Shown here piece after piece: positions 30,612-37,706 of a stretch of 37,706 bases of DNA; the stretch's first letter is position 1; each line of letters begins with the position of its first letter. Both the position numbers and the translations under genes were made by a program. The notes below the pieces were generated by a model. It did not search any database. It was not told where the DNA came from and was given only the letters and a program-made list of their open reading frames with translations. The DNA comes from Clostridia bacterium. GTDB lineage: Bacteria; Bacillota; Clostridia; UBA1381. Location: positions 1 through 37,706 of the forward strand of contig JAFRDB010000042.1 of assembly GCA_017404065.1 (NCBI GenBank), written 5' to 3'.

Positions 30612-32306
30612 ATGAAAAATGCGTTCATTAGAGCCGACAAATCAAGCAGAACGGTTCTTGTTGTGGATGATGAGCCTATAAACAGAGAACTGTTGGGCAG
30701 CATTCTGGATAAGGAATACAATGTTCTTTTTGTTGAAAACGGAAAAGAAGCATTAAGACTAATAAACGAGCATTCTACCGAAATATCCCTTTTATTTCTT
30801 GATATTGTTATGCCGGGCATGAATGGACTTGATGTTTTAAAGGAACTGAAGAGTGATGAGAGCACGGAAAGAATACCGGTAATAGTGCTTACGGCGGATG
30901 TCACTACTGAGCTGCAAAGTATTGAGCTTGGTGCTGCTGATTTTATAAAAAAACCGTATGACGTACCCGAGGTTATCTTAGCGCGGGCAAGACGGATCAT
31001 AGAGATGTCAGAGGATACGCATATCATACAGTCCGCCGAGCGCGACTCAATGACAGGACTATATACAAAAGACTTCTTTTATGAATATTCGCGGCTTTTG
31101 GAGAGAAACCATAGGGAAAAAAACATGGATGCGGTGGTTATTAAGATCGAGCATTTCCATCTTATTAACGAGCTGTTTGGTGTTGTTTACGCAAAGAAGA
31201 TACTGCGTCACGTCGGCGAAACGATAAAGGGGATATTGCGCGATATAAAAGGAGTCGGCTGCAGGGCGGAGGATAATGAATTTTTAATATATTGTCCGCA
31301 TCAGAACAACTATAACGCGATGGCGAATATAATCATAAACGGTCTGCCGGAGCTGTTTGATATGCCCAATGCATATCTTGGCATGGGCGTGTGCACGGTG
31401 CAGTACAACGACATAAGCATTGAGAAAAGATTTGAGCGGGCGAAAAAGGCGTGCGAATCATCGCGGCTCATATACGCGACCAGAGTAACGTTTTATGATG
31501 AGATACTTTATGAGAATGACAAATTCAGCGAGCAGCTGATACATGATATGCGTGAAGCGCTGGAAAATCACGATTTCAAGGTTTATTACCAGCCCAAATA
31601 CGATATAAGCGGCGACACTCCGGTACTGACGAGCGCCGAAGGGCTTGTAAGGTGGGAGCATCCCAAGTATGGAATGATAAACCCGGGAGACTTTGTTCCG
31701 ATACTGGAAAGCAACGGATTGATCCAGCTGCTTGACCACTATACATGGAAAGAGGTAGGCAAGCAGATAAGAAAATGGAAGGATAAATATAATATAAACG
31801 TTCCGATTTCGATAAACGTATCGCGTATGGATATTTATGATCCGAGGATCAAGGAAAAGCTTTGCAACATTTTAAAAACAAACGACCTCACGACAGAAGA
31901 TATTTTCCTGGAGGTAACGGAGTCTGTATACGCGGAAGACGCAAGCAAGATGATAAGACTTATAGAAGAGCTTCGGGAGCTTGGCTTTAAAATAGAGATG
32001 GACGATTTCGGTTCGGGCTATTCATCGCTCAATATGCTTAATGAGGTAGAGATAGACACGCTGAAGCTCGATATGCAGTTTGTAAGAAATATGCTTACGA
32101 ACAAAAAGAGTCTAAGATTAGTCCAGCTTATAATAGATATAGCCAAGGTGCTTAAGGTGCCAGTTGTTGCGGAGGGCGTGGAAAATGAAGAGCAGTGCAG
32201 GATATTGAAGGAAATGGGCTGTAAAATAGTGCAGGGCTATTATTTTTCAAAGGCGGTCTCACCGGAGGAATTCGACAGGCTTATTGAAGAAACGATCGCA
32301 TTGTAG
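30612..32306 (+). CDS. Response regulator with degenerate GGDEF and EAL domains
   Basis: 564 residues, cytoplasmic. The REC domain (about 15-130) has the acidic pair VVDDEP, phospho-Asp in LLFLDIVMPG and the Lys of DFIKKPYD. A GGDEF-like domain (about 150-295) reads AEDNEF in place of GGDEF, so cyclase activity is unlikely. The EAL domain (about 310-560) reads EGLVRW where EALLRW is usual but keeps SINVS, EVTES, DDFGSGYSSL, LKLD, EGVE and QGYYFSKA, so it is probably an active c-di-GMP phosphodiesterase. GGAGAT precedes ATG 30612. No histidine kinase is adjacent, but an HPt gene follows immediately. Confidence 0.88.
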   Translation: MKNAFIRADKSSRTVLVVDDEPINRELLGSILDKEYNVLFVENGKEALRLINEHSTEISLLFLDIVMPGMNGLDVLKELKSDESTERIPVIVLTADVTTELQSIELGAADFIKKPYDVPEVILARARRIIEMSEDTHIIQSAERDSMTGLYTKDFFYEYSRLLERNHREKNMDAVVIKIEHFHLINELFGVVYAKKILRHVGETIKGILRDIKGVGCRAEDNEFLIYCPHQNNYNAMANIIINGLPELFDMPNAYLGMGVCTVQYNDISIEKRFERAKKACESSRLIYATRVTFYDEILYENDKFSEQLIHDMREALENHDFKVYYQPKYDISGDTPVLTSAEGLVRWEHPKYGMINPGDFVPILESNGLIQLLDHYTWKEVGKQIRKWKDKYNINVPISINVSRMDIYDPRIKEKLCNILKTNDLTTEDIFLEVTESVYAEDASKMIRLIEELRELGFKIEMDDFGSGYSSLNMLNEVEIDTLKLDMQFVRNMLTNKKSLRLVQLIIDIAKVLKVPVVAEGVENEEQCRILKEMGCKIVQGYYFSKAVSPEEFDRLIEETIAL

Positions 32307-32321
32307 GGGAGGAGAAGCAGT

Positions 32322-32669
32322 ATGTTAACATTGGAAACACTCGCAGAATACGGTGCGAATGTTAAGGACGGACTGTCAAGGTGCATGGAAAAAGAGGAAA
32401 TGTACCTTAAACTTGTAGGAATGGCAATTGAAGATACGACGTTCGGAGAGCTTGAAAAGGCAATGAAAAACGGTGATACAGAGGCAGCGTTTATGAGCGC
32501 GCATAAGCTCAAAGGCATGCTGGCAAATCTGTCGCTTGATCCGATCCTAAGGCCTGTCTCCGAGCTGACGGAGTATCTGAGAGGCGGAAGTGCGGAGGAC
32601 CACAGCGATCTTCTTGAGGAGATATGTATGCAGCATGAGAGACTTGAAAAGCTGAGTTCGCAGAGCTGA
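32322..32669 (+). CDS. Stand-alone HPt phosphotransfer protein
   Basis: A 115-residue helical protein with the HPt signature AHKLKGMLANLSL, the phospho-acceptor His being in AHKLKG. GGAGGAG precedes the ATG; it lies 15 bp after the REC-EAL gene. It is likely to pass phosphate to or from the neighbouring REC domain in a relay whose hybrid kinase is elsewhere. Confidence 0.82.
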   Translation: MLTLETLAEYGANVKDGLSRCMEKEEMYLKLVGMAIEDTTFGELEKAMKNGDTEAAFMSAHKLKGMLANLSLDPILRPVSELTEYLRGGSAEDHSDLLEEICMQHERLEKLSSQS

Positions 32670-32727
32670 ACGACCAGAGAGTAATAGATTTCGGTAATTT
32701 TAAAGGATAAGTTTGGGAAAGGAGTTC

Positions 32728-33975
32728 ATGATCATATATATGAAAAAGAAAAATATTCATGTGATCGTGATTATAGTTGCCACAATTGTTATGTCAATCG
32801 GCTTGGCTTTGATCGCAAAAGATGTAAAAGATGCGGTCATTGATATGAATAATCCGCAGACGTATAGGTTATCACTGCAATATAACGGAATGATAGTTCT
32901 GTTAGTTTTGATGGTGGTACTGATCGTTTCGCATGCGATTAAGCTGTATGAGCATACGCCTGATATGTATAAGTATGATCTGCCGCTGGCTTTAAAGAAC
33001 GAGTATGCTGAAAAGGTAACGCTGCAGCAGGAAAAAAACCGGCTGTATGCCGCGATAATACAGGCACTTTATAGTGAGTACGAGATCATGTATTTTGCTG
33101 AGACAGAGACTGAGGATTATTTAAAATATTCAGTACGCAGCGAGGATGGACTTCTATGGCTTGATAAGCATGGGCGCTATTTCTTTACCGAGATATATCG
33201 CTATCTTATGAAGCGCGCGGACAAGTCTGATCTGAGCAGGCTTTCAAGAGCGATAAAAAAAGAGAATGTGCTTTCCGAGCTTTCGGATAAGGGTGTGCTT
33301 ACGGTCAAATTCACATCCTCCAAGGTCGGTCTTACCGGCTATTATATGATCAAGGCAGTGTATTTTGCAAACAAAAAAAGCGGACATATAGTTGTTGGTA
33401 TAAAGAATATAACGAGCTCTATCCAGGATGAGAACGAATATAAAGAGGCTGTCGGACAGGCGATAGAAATGGCTGTGATCGATGATCTGACGGGCGTTAA
33501 GAACAGAAATGCATACGTAAAGCACGAAAACGAGCTGACCGTGGCGGCGGAGAATGACGAAAATATAAAATTTGCTATAGTAATACTTGATGTTAACGGG
33601 CTTAAACGTGTTAATGACACTATGGGACACAAGGCGGGCGACATGCTGCTCAGGGATGCCGCAAAGCTTATATGCGATGTTTATAAAGGCAACAGCATAT
33701 ACAGAATAGGCGGTGACGAGTTCGCTGTTATTCTTATGGATGACGCGTATGATAATCGTGATGCGCTGCTCGAGGAGTTCCGCGGACGCGTAACCGAAAA
33801 CATGGACAGCGGAGCTGTTACGATAGCGAGCGGTCTTGCGGTATTTCAGGTTGAGACAGATATCGGAGCGGAGAATGTTTTTGAACGTGCCGACGCGGCC
33901 ATGTATCTGAACAAGAGAGAAATGAAAAATATACTTGTACAAAAAGAAGAGGAGCAAAAGGCTGCTAAAGACTGA
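32728..33975 (+). CDS. Membrane-bound diguanylate cyclase
   Basis: About 415 residues: two membrane helices at the N-terminus (IHVIVIIVATIVMSIGLALI and MIVLLVLMVVLIVSHAI), a coiled segment, a PAS-like sensory region (about 95-245), then a GGDEF domain with an intact RIGGDEFAVIL active site, substrate DVNGLKRVNDTMGHKAGD and the AMY motif at the end. An inhibitory I-site RxxD is not obvious. ATG 32728 follows GGAAAGG; a second ATG at 32743 is possible. The third gene in the cluster. Confidence 0.87.
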   Translation: MIIYMKKKNIHVIVIIVATIVMSIGLALIAKDVKDAVIDMNNPQTYRLSLQYNGMIVLLVLMVVLIVSHAIKLYEHTPDMYKYDLPLALKNEYAEKVTLQQEKNRLYAAIIQALYSEYEIMYFAETETEDYLKYSVRSEDGLLWLDKHGRYFFTEIYRYLMKRADKSDLSRLSRAIKKENVLSELSDKGVLTVKFTSSKVGLTGYYMIKAVYFANKKSGHIVVGIKNITSSIQDENEYKEAVGQAIEMAVIDDLTGVKNRNAYVKHENELTVAAENDENIKFAIVILDVNGLKRVNDTMGHKAGDMLLRDAAKLICDVYKGNSIYRIGGDEFAVILMDDAYDNRDALLEEFRGRVTENMDSGAVTIASGLAVFQVETDIGAENVFERADAAMYLNKREMKNILVQKEEEQKAAKD

Positions 33976-34038
33976 TTTGAAATCGCGTAATCGTAGAATG
34001 CAACAGCCGCTAATATGTAACAAGGACGGAACGAGTAA

Positions 34039-36255
34039 ATGAAAACACAGGATGGAGTAAGCCGCCTCGCGCTGGAGAAGCACATATCGCCGATCGGGGC
34101 ATGGGCGCTGTCTATAGGCACGACCATAGGCTGGGGCTCAATGGTGGTAACGGGAAATACATACCTGTCTCATGCCGGACCTCTCGGCAGCTCGCTTGGC
34201 ATACTGTTCGGTATGCTTGTAATGCTGCTTATAGCGCGAAATTATTATTATATGCTGATGCGTTATCCGGAGTCGGGCGGAGGCTATACGTATGTGAAGG
34301 TGGCATTCGGTTATGACTATGGCTTTCTGACGGCTTGGTTTATGATGCTGACCTACGTGGCTATCTTTTGGGCGAATGCCACTTCGGTGCCGTTGTTTGC
34401 AAGATACTTCTTTGGTGATGTTTTGCGGTTCGGCTTTCACTACAGCATATTTAATTATGAGATATATTTCGGTGAGATATTAATAACTATAGTTGCGATA
34501 CTTTTGATAGGTCTGCTGTGTATAAAGTGTAAGCGCCTGTCCGTAGCCGTCGTTATCGCAATGGCGCTTGTGTTTACGATCGGTATTGTGGTATGCTTTG
34601 CAGTGTCCGTAGGACGCATAGAGGGCGCGAAAACCCTTGAACCGCTCTTTGTGCCCGGCGGAAATATATTTGCTCAGGTCATGAGTGTGGCAAGTATGTC
34701 ATCGTGGGCGTTTATAGGTTTTGAAAACATATCGCATTCAGCAGAGGAGTTCAAATTTGCGCCCAAAAAGGTGTTCCGGATATTTTCGATTGCCATAGTT
34801 ATATCAACCGCGCTTTATATATTTGTAATGCTTCTTTCGGTAACGGCATATCCGCCTGAATATCGCAGCTGGTTTGAGTATGTTTCGGCAAGCGGAAGCT
34901 TATTGGGTATAAAAGCACTGCCGCCGTTTTATGCGGTGGATCGGTATATGGGCACACCGGGAGTCGTTATTCTCATTATGGTGCTGTTTTCACTCGTTGT
35001 AACCAGTCTTATAGGCAATATGATCGCACTCAGCAGATTGATATACGCGCTCGCCAAGGATGGAGTGTGTCCGCGTAGATTTGCAAAGCTGGGAAAGAAT
35101 AATGTGCCATACAGGGCAGTAATAGCGATAGTTGCCGTATCGGTCGTGATCCCGGTTCTGGGACGTTCAGCAATTGGCTGGATAGTTGATGTTACAACGA
35201 TCGGCGCGACCATTATATATGGATTTGTTTCCGCGTCGACGTTCAAGATCGCGAAGCTTAGCGAAAATAAAGAGGAAATGATAACCGGCGGACTTGGCGT
35301 GGTAATAATGTCAGTCTTTGGCATTATGATAATGGTGCCGAATCTGCTCTCCGGCGGAGCGATGGCAACCGAATCATACTTCCTTTTCGCTGTATTGGGA
35401 GTGCTGGGTTTTATCTATTTAAGATGGCTGCTGGCAAAGCACACAGACAGTCGTTTTGGCAGATCCATGATCGTGTGGGTAGCGTTGCTGCTGACGATAC
35501 TTATATCAATGCTTACATGGATGGGATATAATGTCCGCAGTACGACCGGTGAGGTCGCAGAGAACATCGGTAAGTATTACGGCGCGTACACAGATACAGA
35601 TGAGCAGCTTACAGAGAAGCATAAGCTTCATGTGCAGCAGCAGATAAACAGGATAAACAGGGTCGACACGGAGAGTACGATGGTGGTTTTCGTCTTGCTG
35701 ACCTTCTCGCTCTGCGTAATGATGAAAAACTTTTCAATAATGACAAAGCGCGGACTGGAGAAAGAGCGGGAGCTGGATTTTGCAAGGAATATCGCAAATA
35801 TCGATTCGCTCACAGGAGTAAAGACGAAGTATGCTTATGGTGTAGAGGAAAGCCGCATCGATGCTGAAATAGAGGAGGGTCTGTCACCGGAATTTGCCGT
35901 AGTTGTATTTGATGTTAATGGCTTGAAGCAGATAAATGATACCCTGGGTCATAAAGCGGGCGATGAACATATCATGTCGGCAAGCCGGATTATATGCGAT
36001 GTATTCAAGCGCAGCCCGATATTCAGGACGGGCGGCGATGAATTTGTCGCGATATTGCAGGACAGAGATTATATGCAACGTGAGAGCCTGATGAGGCAGT
36101 TCAATGAGGTAATAGAGGAAAACAAGCGTCAGAACAAGATCGTTATATCCAGCGGTATGTCTGAGTTTGATCCGAAGAATGATAAAAAGGTGCTGTTTGT
36201 GTTTGAACGTGCAGACGAGCTGATGTATGCGCGGAAAAAGCAGCTAAAGGCATAG
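34039..36255 (+). CDS. APC-type amino-acid permease fused to a GGDEF domain
   Basis: 738 residues in one unbroken frame. Residues 1-490 form a 12-segment APC-superfamily permease: SPIGAWALSIGTTIGWGSMV is the TM1 substrate loop, RYPESGGGYTYVKVAFG the TM2-TM3 signature, MSSWAFIGFENISHSAEEF TM6. Two further membrane helices flank a ~75-residue extracytoplasmic loop (about 500-555). A signalling helix (about 575-590) leads to an intact GGDEF domain (FDVNGLKQINDTLGHKAGDE, FRTGGDEFVAIL) at 595-738. A transporter or transporter-derived sensor that could couple amino-acid uptake or binding to c-di-GMP synthesis is inferred. The GGDEF half closely resembles that of the preceding gene. Confidence 0.9.
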   Translation: MKTQDGVSRLALEKHISPIGAWALSIGTTIGWGSMVVTGNTYLSHAGPLGSSLGILFGMLVMLLIARNYYYMLMRYPESGGGYTYVKVAFGYDYGFLTAWFMMLTYVAIFWANATSVPLFARYFFGDVLRFGFHYSIFNYEIYFGEILITIVAILLIGLLCIKCKRLSVAVVIAMALVFTIGIVVCFAVSVGRIEGAKTLEPLFVPGGNIFAQVMSVASMSSWAFIGFENISHSAEEFKFAPKKVFRIFSIAIVISTALYIFVMLLSVTAYPPEYRSWFEYVSASGSLLGIKALPPFYAVDRYMGTPGVVILIMVLFSLVVTSLIGNMIALSRLIYALAKDGVCPRRFAKLGKNNVPYRAVIAIVAVSVVIPVLGRSAIGWIVDVTTIGATIIYGFVSASTFKIAKLSENKEEMITGGLGVVIMSVFGIMIMVPNLLSGGAMATESYFLFAVLGVLGFIYLRWLLAKHTDSRFGRSMIVWVALLLTILISMLTWMGYNVRSTTGEVAENIGKYYGAYTDTDEQLTEKHKLHVQQQINRINRVDTESTMVVFVLLTFSLCVMMKNFSIMTKRGLEKERELDFARNIANIDSLTGVKTKYAYGVEESRIDAEIEEGLSPEFAVVVFDVNGLKQINDTLGHKAGDEHIMSASRIICDVFKRSPIFRTGGDEFVAILQDRDYMQRESLMRQFNEVIEENKRQNKIVISSGMSEFDPKNDKKVLFVFERADELMYARKKQLKA

Positions 36256-36302
36256 ACATAAAAACCGTCAATCTTGATACAAGATTGACGGTTTTTATGT
36301 CT
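36254..36302. terminator. Bidirectional terminator after the permease-GGDEF gene
   Basis: A perfect 22-bp stem (AGACATAAAAACCGTCAATCTT against its complement, 5-nt loop) starting within the stop codon, T-rich on both strands. It separates the convergent yitT gene. The following 190 bp hold a second weaker hairpin around 36422-36465 (GGACGG / CCGTCC) and no gene. Confidence 0.8.
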
Positions 36303-36494
36303 ATCCACTACCAAAAGGTATTATGTTACAAGGTATGTCCGCACCCCAACCCTCGGCAACAGCTTCGAACGCTGCTGCCGATCTCAAGATTTTTATTGTG
36401 ATTTGTCAAATTCAGGGTGATAACGGACGGAAAACAGCCACTTTTTCAGTGGTCTCGGACCGTCCCTCCGTCTGCTTCGTGCTGCATCAATTTT

Positions 36495-37331
36495 TTATAT
36501 CCTGCCTCCGATCAAATCAAATGTGTCCATAGAAACAACAAAATCTCCGTTTTTAAGGCTTTTAATTCTTTTCTTTAAAGCCGATGCTTTCTTTGGACTT
36601 AAAACCACCATAATAAATCTGCTTTCTTTGTTTGTAAAAGAACCGACAGCGTTCAGAATAGTTGCACAAGCTGATAATTCACTTTTAATGTAGTTTAGTA
36701 TTTCTTCTTCGCTTTCTGTTACGATCAGCAATACTTTCTCTGAATTAAGCCATTGTATTACCTTATCAACAAGCAAGGAATGAGCAAGGACACCTATTAT
36801 GGACAAAAAGCAAGTTTGAATTCCAAAAAGCCAAGCTGCACACGTTGCTATGATAAGATTAAACACCATCAAAGCATTTCCAACCGTATAATGCGTTTTT
36901 TTCTTTACAATCAGCGCAAAGATCTCTATTCCGCCTGTGCTTCCTCCTGCATCTATAACTATGCCTGCGCCAATTCCGCATAATACTACAGACAAAACAA
37001 GTTCTGCAAACGTTTCTTCCGTAAAAGGAGCTTCTAACTTTACTGTCTGTTCTAATAACATTATCGCAACAGAATATACTATCGAGCAATAAAATGTTTT
37101 CCAGCTAAAGCTTTTTCCTAAAAAAATAAATCCTGCGATTGCGCAAATAATATTGATTATGGTAACAAACTGTCCCTTTGTTATATATGGAAAAAGTTTA
37201 GAAAAAATAATAGCAAGACCAGATGCGCCTCCAACAACAAAATTATTAGGCATTCTGAAAAAATAAATCCCACCGGCAAACATGATAGATCCAAGGGTTA
37301 GTAATATGATTTGCAAATAAGTTTTTTTCAT
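36495..37331 (-). CDS. yitT: YitT-family membrane protein
   Basis: A 278-residue protein with five to six membrane segments (FVVGGASGLAIIFSKL, GIGAGIVIDAGGSTGGIEIF) and a C-terminal DUF2179 cytoplasmic domain (LLIVTESEEEILNYI, GSFTNKESRFIMVVLSPKKA). Function of the family is not established; it is abundant in Bacillota. The promoter TTGACA-17-TATAAT (37385-37413) carries an operator-like palindrome between -35 and -10. GAGGA precedes the ATG. Confidence 0.87.
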   Translation of the reverse strand: MKKTYLQIILLTLGSIMFAGGIYFFRMPNNFVVGGASGLAIIFSKLFPYITKGQFVTIINIICAIAGFIFLGKSFSWKTFYCSIVYSVAIMLLEQTVKLEAPFTEETFAELVLSVVLCGIGAGIVIDAGGSTGGIEIFALIVKKKTHYTVGNALMVFNLIIATCAAWLFGIQTCFLSIIGVLAHSLLVDKVIQWLNSEKVLLIVTESEEEILNYIKSELSACATILNAVGSFTNKESRFIMVVLSPKKASALKKRIKSLKNGDFVVSMDTFDLIGGRI

Positions 37332-37384
37332 ATTTCCTCTTTTCTACTTATTCAAGCATAGTAATATAATATTATTTAAAATAT

Positions 37385-37413
37385 ATTATACCCTGTTTAA
37401 TAGGGTATGTCAA
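37385..37413 (-). promoter_or_regulatory. Promoter and palindromic operator of yitT
   Basis: TTGACA-17-TATAAT on the minus strand with ATACCCT-N7-AGGGTAT (37388-37408) filling the spacer between the two boxes, an ideal repressor site. The stretch 37414-37525 shows no gene. Confidence 0.65.
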
Positions 37414-37525
37414 TACTCTTTTATCAAGTTTTCTATTATGTATCGTCTTTAATGACGGTTTATTTGATTCAAAAAGCTATTGATAGCGCAGCAGTAGGGC
37501 TTGAACTGTTTTGAAAAAGTCAGTA

Positions 37526-37706
37526 AAAAAACGCGGCACACAACTGTGCCGCGCGCTCTTTGGAGCGGAAGACGGGACTCGAACCTGCGAATCGGTGCAT
37601 TCCCCTCTTGAGTTAAAGTAAAAAAAAGCGGCACATAACTGTGCCGCGCGCTCTTTGGAGCGGAAGACGGGACTCGAACCTGCGAAACGGTGTATTCCCC
37701 TCTTGA
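37526..37706 (-). repeat. Tandem 95-bp repeat of a tRNA-Gly 3' end plus terminator
   Basis: Two units (37526-37620 and 37621 to the window end) read on the minus strand as GGTTCGAGTCCCGTC, then CTTCCGC-T-CCA, then a GCGGCAC / GTGCCGC terminator with T-run. This is the T-arm, acceptor 3' strand and CCA of a tRNA-Gly with its terminator. The T-stem has an A-C mismatch, and no 5' half (GCGGAAG, D-arm, anticodon) precedes either copy in the window, so they are fragments, not genes. The real tRNA-Gly may lie beyond the right end. Confidence 0.75.

Noticed and set aside
30451..34038. Cyclic-di-GMP riboswitch in the signalling cluster
   Set aside because: No GEMM-type conserved core was seen in the leaders of this region.
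33244..34083. 279-aa minus-strand frame antisense to the GGDEF gene
   Set aside because: Mirrors the coding frame of a clear GGDEF protein; no promoter or ribosome site of its own.
37560..37706. Intact tRNA gene on the minus strand
   Set aside because: Only the T-arm and 3' acceptor strand with CCA are present; no 5' acceptor strand, D-arm or anticodon arm precedes them.

Overview
The window reads as a chromosomal segment from a low-to-mid GC Bacillota, most likely a gut-type Clostridia (Oscillospirales-like). The evidence is FabK instead of FabI in the fatty-acid cluster, strong TTGACA/TATAAT promoters, clear Shine-Dalgarno sites, a tmRNA whose tag reads ANDREFALAA, and cassettes typical of clostridia (Y-family polymerase with a YolD-like protein, DUF5050, stalk-domain surface protein). 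The lineage is an inference from gene content; no rRNA is present.

Layout. (1) 0.4-7.1 kb: a type II fatty-acid synthesis operon, plsX-fabH-fabK-fabD-fabG, then three ~137-bp hairpin repeats, then acpP-fabF. (2) 7.2-16.6 kb: a DUF975 membrane protein with an Ala/Glu-rich repeat insert, a divergent type IIA topoisomerase pair, citrate synthase, a WecG/TagA glycosyltransferase and an NSS-family sodium symporter. (3) 16.7-26.5 kb: an accessory zone centred on ssrA (tmRNA). It holds three near-identical copies of a 76-aa acidic protein, each divergent from a different DNA-binding regulator; three copies of a hydrophobic-peptide/antisense-RNA module that looks like a type I toxin-antitoxin family; a regulated-looking surface-protein gene; DUF2442/DUF4160, MntA/HepT and RelE-type pairs; a MITE-like element; and repeats that carry the ssrA 3' end plus its terminator. 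(4) 26.5-29.6 kb: a secreted DUF5050 protein and a Y-family polymerase operon. (5) 29.7-36.3 kb: an orphan solute-binding lipoprotein divergent from a cyclic-di-GMP cluster (REC-degenerate GGDEF-EAL, HPt, membrane GGDEF, and an amino-acid permease fused to GGDEF). (6) 36.5-37.7 kb: a YitT-family membrane protein and two tandem copies of a tRNA-Gly 3' end with terminator.

How it fits together. The core blocks are ordinary housekeeping operons. The accessory zone looks like a series of small cassettes separated by copies of the ssrA 3' end and terminator, as expected if integrative elements repeatedly used this site and left scars; no integrase remains in the window. Two unrelated multi-copy systems share the zone. 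In the first, the 76-aa payload is nearly constant while its regulator and operator are swapped (ribbon-helix-helix, or one of two HTH proteins), and in each copy a palindrome overlaps the payload's -35 box. In the second, a 27-aa membrane peptide gene faces a short antisense RNA, and both share a bidirectional terminator whose stem has changed on both sides while keeping its pairing. A ~1-kb inverted duplication carrying one copy of each system flanks ssrA.

All start sites, promoters and RNA structures were read by eye; family assignments come from recognised motifs, not database searches.
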